A DNA stretch of 64,000 nt, from NCBI GenBank assembly GCA_016874735.1, contig VGTI01000001.1:148466-212465 (forward strand), read 5' to 3'. The position numbers and the translations under genes are program-made. Within the stretch, counting starts at the first letter, position 1. Each line of letters opens with the position of its first letter. The stretch is from Deltaproteobacteria bacterium. Its GTDB lineage: Bacteria > Bdellovibrionota_B > Oligoflexia > Oligoflexales > CAIYRB01. Of the stretch, positions 61,741-64,000 are shown in pieces. The notes beneath the pieces are model-generated. The model was not told where the DNA came from and did not search any database. It saw nothing but the letters and a program-made list of their open reading frames with translations.

Positions 61741-64000
61741 TGCGAGCTTTGTGCGCACCAATTCTAATCTTGTCACTCAGCGTCACCGTACAAGCGGGTG
61801 AACGCAAAGATGCTTTTCCTCCTGAGGTCAGCGATCCTGAAGCGATTCAGGCGATCCGCAAATATTGGGGAGCCTTTGAGGCGTACGAATACAATCTTTT
61901 ACAGGATGGGGAAAAGAAGTTTAACGAGGCCTGGCGTGAAGTAAAAAAGAACTTTCAGAAAGCACGGATAAAAATAAGTGCGGCTGAACTCGAATCACTG
62001 CAAAAGGCTGCGCAAAATTATAGAACGCAGTTAACCTCACATCAAAACGTCTCTAGTCGTCCCTATACATTACTTAATCTGGCGCAGATCCTCGCGCTCA
62101 TCGGCGATCATCAATCATCTGAGGATCCTGACGCGGGAACATTTGCACGTTCGGAGGCACTCGCCCTCATTAAGGATGTTGAGACCAATCATCGTGATTT
62201 CAGGTATTTAGATCAGGCGCTTTACCTGCGTGGCTCGGTACTGGCGACAATGGGCCGCGACGATGAGGCTCTAGCTGCATGGCGTGCGCTGGCTCCTGCA
62301 GCTCAATCATCGATTTACGGTGTCTACGCGCGTATTGCCATTGGAGACTCTTTTTATAAAAAAGATCAGCCATTAGATGCGCTCCGCTCTTACCAGGATG
62401 CTCAAGATATCTTAGGCAAGATCAAAATCGACGATTCAGACTATGAGCGCATTCGGTTAGATTATCGACTGGGTTGGGCAGCTTACCGATCCACCGAGCT
62501 CGATGCAGCTATGCTCGCAGCTAGTGATCTGCTCAGTCCGGATCTTCGCTTTAGTTCGGTCGAGCAGAAGCAGAAAATTCAGCAAGACGCTGTGGATCTA
62601 CTGGGTGATTCGCTATTTGAAAACAATACGTTGGATAGAACTTATAGTGAATTAAGACGGCCTGAGATCACCGAGTTTTCTGGAGCGATCGGACTTCGTA
62701 CTCTCAAGAAGTACTATGCCAACGGCAATTTTGATCAAGCGGCTCAGCTCGCTTCTTTCCTTTACCGTACCGTTCCCCTATGCGTACAGCTTCCGGATAT
62801 ACTGAGGATCCAAGCCGATGCATTTGGCAAAATTGGCAAGCCGGAACTACGCATCCGTAGTCTCGAAGCCCTGGCATCTCTTCTTCCTGCTCAGAGTCTT
62901 TGGCGAGCGAGAAACAAAGTAAATCTAAATGCAACAAAGGCTATGGAAGCACTGAGCAAACAAGCAGCCGAATTGGTCGCAATTAATAACTATGAAACTG
63001 CGCTTGCCTCAGGTAATGCCCGCTTATTTTTGAATGCAGCAGCACTTTACGATAATTTAATAGAGCAGTTTCCGTCTGATGTACAGGCCAATGAATGGCG
63101 GCTACGTCGAGCGCATTGTGCCTATTTTTCAGAGAATAACGATGAGGCAGCTAAGCAATACAATGCACTGAAAACTGATTATAAGGTATCAGCAGAGATA
63201 TTGCAGATTGCATCTTATCAGCTAGTACTGACTAACGAAAAAAGATGGCGGGAAGCTTTTGCCAAGGCCATGGGTCGCGGTGATGATCCCTACACGGATG
63301 GTTCCACTTTGACAACAGTGGCGGAACTGGAAAAAAGTATCGATGAGTTTTCGTCGAGGTTTGCTGGTCAGAGTCGTTCCGTAGATTTATTGCTGGTGGG
63401 TGCAAGTGCAAATCGTGACATGAACCGCCTAGGTGATGCCGGCCGCTATTGGCAGCGTGTACTGGTTTCTCAACCCGCCTCAGCCCAGCGGGGACTGGCG
63501 GTAAGGGGGTTGATACTGACTGCGATGAAGATCGGTAGTCCGGCCGAAGTTATTGAGGCTTGCCGTCGGTATCTTAAACTTGAAGATTGGCAGGCATTGG
63601 GCCTTACCATCGCCACAGAATTAAACGGAGTGCTTTCGGCTGCAACCCTCGAGCAAGGCAAGGTCTTGGTCGGGAGCGGAAAGCTGCAAGAGGCCGGAGA
63701 GTTGATGGTAGGTGTTGCAGAAGAATTTCCTAAAGTTCCGGAACGCGATCGTATATTTAGAGACGGTGCCTACCAGCTAGCCATTGGCGGTGACTGGGGT
63801 GGTGCTGAAAGAGCCTCCACTGCCTATCTAAAATCCGGTTTAACTTCCTACCGGGGTGATATGGTTTATCTATTAGCGCGTGCTCAGGAGTATCAATTAC
63901 GCCTGCATGAGGCTGCTAAAAGTTATGCTGAACTTACGGAGAAATATCCAAATCATGTACGCGCAGGAACTAGTGCTGCCAGGTCTGAGCGTCTAGCCTT
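61728..64000 (+). CDS. exported TPR-repeat protein, 3' end cut by window edge
   Basis: The frame is open from ATG 61728 to the right edge (757 codons) with no stop, and continues beyond the window. AAGGGG lies ten bases upstream. ATG 61740, which overlaps the upstream stop (TAATG), is an alternative. A signal peptide (about 5-22, L-C-A-P-I-L-I-L-S-L) is followed by helical TPR-like repeats over the whole visible length, such as L-Y-L-R-G-S-V-L-A-T-M-G-R and A-Y-Q-L-A-I-G-G-D-W-G-G-A. It is the partner of the preceding TPR gene. Confidence 0.75.
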   Translation, partial: MAKLMRALCAPILILSLSVTVQAGERKDAFPPEVSDPEAIQAIRKYWGAFEAYEYNLLQDGEKKFNEAWREVKKNFQKARIKISAAELESLQKAAQNYRTQLTSHQNVSSRPYTLLNLAQILALIGDHQSSEDPDAGTFARSEALALIKDVETNHRDFRYLDQALYLRGSVLATMGRDDEALAAWRALAPAAQSSIYGVYARIAIGDSFYKKDQPLDALRSYQDAQDILGKIKIDDSDYERIRLDYRLGWAAYRSTELDAAMLAASDLLSPDLRFSSVEQKQKIQQDAVDLLGDSLFENNTLDRTYSELRRPEITEFSGAIGLRTLKKYYANGNFDQAAQLASFLYRTVPLCVQLPDILRIQADAFGKIGKPELRIRSLEALASLLPAQSLWRARNKVNLNATKAMEALSKQAAELVAINNYETALASGNARLFLNAAALYDNLIEQFPSDVQANEWRLRRAHCAYFSENNDEAAKQYNALKTDYKVSAEILQIASYQLVLTNEKRWREAFAKAMGRGDDPYTDGSTLTTVAELEKSIDEFSSRFAGQSRSVDLLLVGASANRDMNRLGDAGRYWQRVLVSQPASAQRGLAVRGLILTAMKIGSPAEVIEACRRYLKLEDWQALGLTIATELNGVLSAATLEQGKVLVGSGKLQEAGELMVGVAEEFPKVPERDRIFRDGAYQLAIGGDWGGAERASTAYLKSGLTSYRGDMVYLLARAQEYQLRLHEAAKSYAELTEKYPNHVRAGTSAARSERLA

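Noticed and set aside
1..64000. CRISPR array, insertion sequence, prophage or defence island
   Set aside because: No regular spaced repeats, transposase, integrase or recognised defence gene was seen.

Overview
The window is a chromosomal stretch of a Gram-negative bacterium. Outer-membrane proteins, many lipoproteins, PilZ proteins, lytic transglycosylases and long TPR proteins occur among ordinary housekeeping genes. Gene content (RodZ, CpaF-type ATPase, FadL-like porin, TPR-rich envelope operons, a TPR-winged-helix regulator) would fit a deltaproteobacterium-like or Bdellovibrionota/Oligoflexia-like organism. That placement is inference from gene content only. No phage, insertion sequence, CRISPR array or recognisable defence island was found. 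Coding is dense, many neighbours overlap by a few bases, and GTG and TTG starts are frequent.

Layout. 1-7000, an accessory-looking region: tail of an M48 metalloprotease, two large hairpins, a secreted expansin facing a GH5 glycosidase, an exported di-haem cytochrome, a TPR/winged-helix regulator and a PilZ protein. 7199-14861: the translation/transcription operon rimP-nusA-infB-rbfA-truB-metK, closed by a strong terminator. 14977-19015: a HAMP membrane protein, ruvA, ruvB and a 584-residue membrane protein of unknown function, each overlapping or abutting the next. 19107-22830: small genes including a YtfJ-like protein, a histidine-phosphatase-fold protein without its catalytic histidine, a DHH phosphoesterase and dtd. 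22927-25431: compact folE / YrdC-family / mtnB / lipB run. 25515-29488: small Cys-rich protein, CtpA-type protease with a TPR lipoprotein, rodZ. 29539-29800: a structured RNA candidate resembling 6S RNA. 29949-36703: panC-plsB-rsgA-acyl-CoA dehydrogenase-EEP-fold lipoprotein. 36700-41960: outer-membrane protein, O-antigen-ligase-like protein, PilZ protein, coiled-coil/TPR lipoprotein, LysM protein. 42065-46013: dprA-smg-topA. 46070-51471: aspS, a lone CpaF-type ATPase, a putative outer-membrane protein and a DEAD-box helicase. 51610-54721: small protein, CpoB-like lipoprotein, tsaD, rsmA. 54736-64000: FadL-like porin, lipoprotein, tRNA-Pro(GGG), an MltD-like transglycosylase, and a tight run of three periplasmic/TPR genes, the last cut by the window edge.

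How the parts work together. The core blocks cover translation initiation and ribosome maturation (rimP, infB, rbfA, rsgA, rsmA), tRNA modification and quality control (truB, tsaD, YrdC-family, dtd, aspS), recombination (ruvAB, dprA, topA), and cofactor or lipid synthesis (folE, lipB, panC, plsB, metK, mtnB). The accessory genes point to an envelope-rich, c-di-GMP-responsive lifestyle: three PilZ or HAMP-type signalling proteins, a polysaccharide ligase/polymerase next to a LysM protein, and the right-edge TPR operon beside a cell-wall lytic enzyme. The most unusual items are the ruvAB-linked membrane protein, the two degenerate enzyme folds (20072 and 35687), the lone CpaF ATPase, the 6S-like RNA and the right-edge TPR operon. 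None is proven to be a new system from sequence alone.
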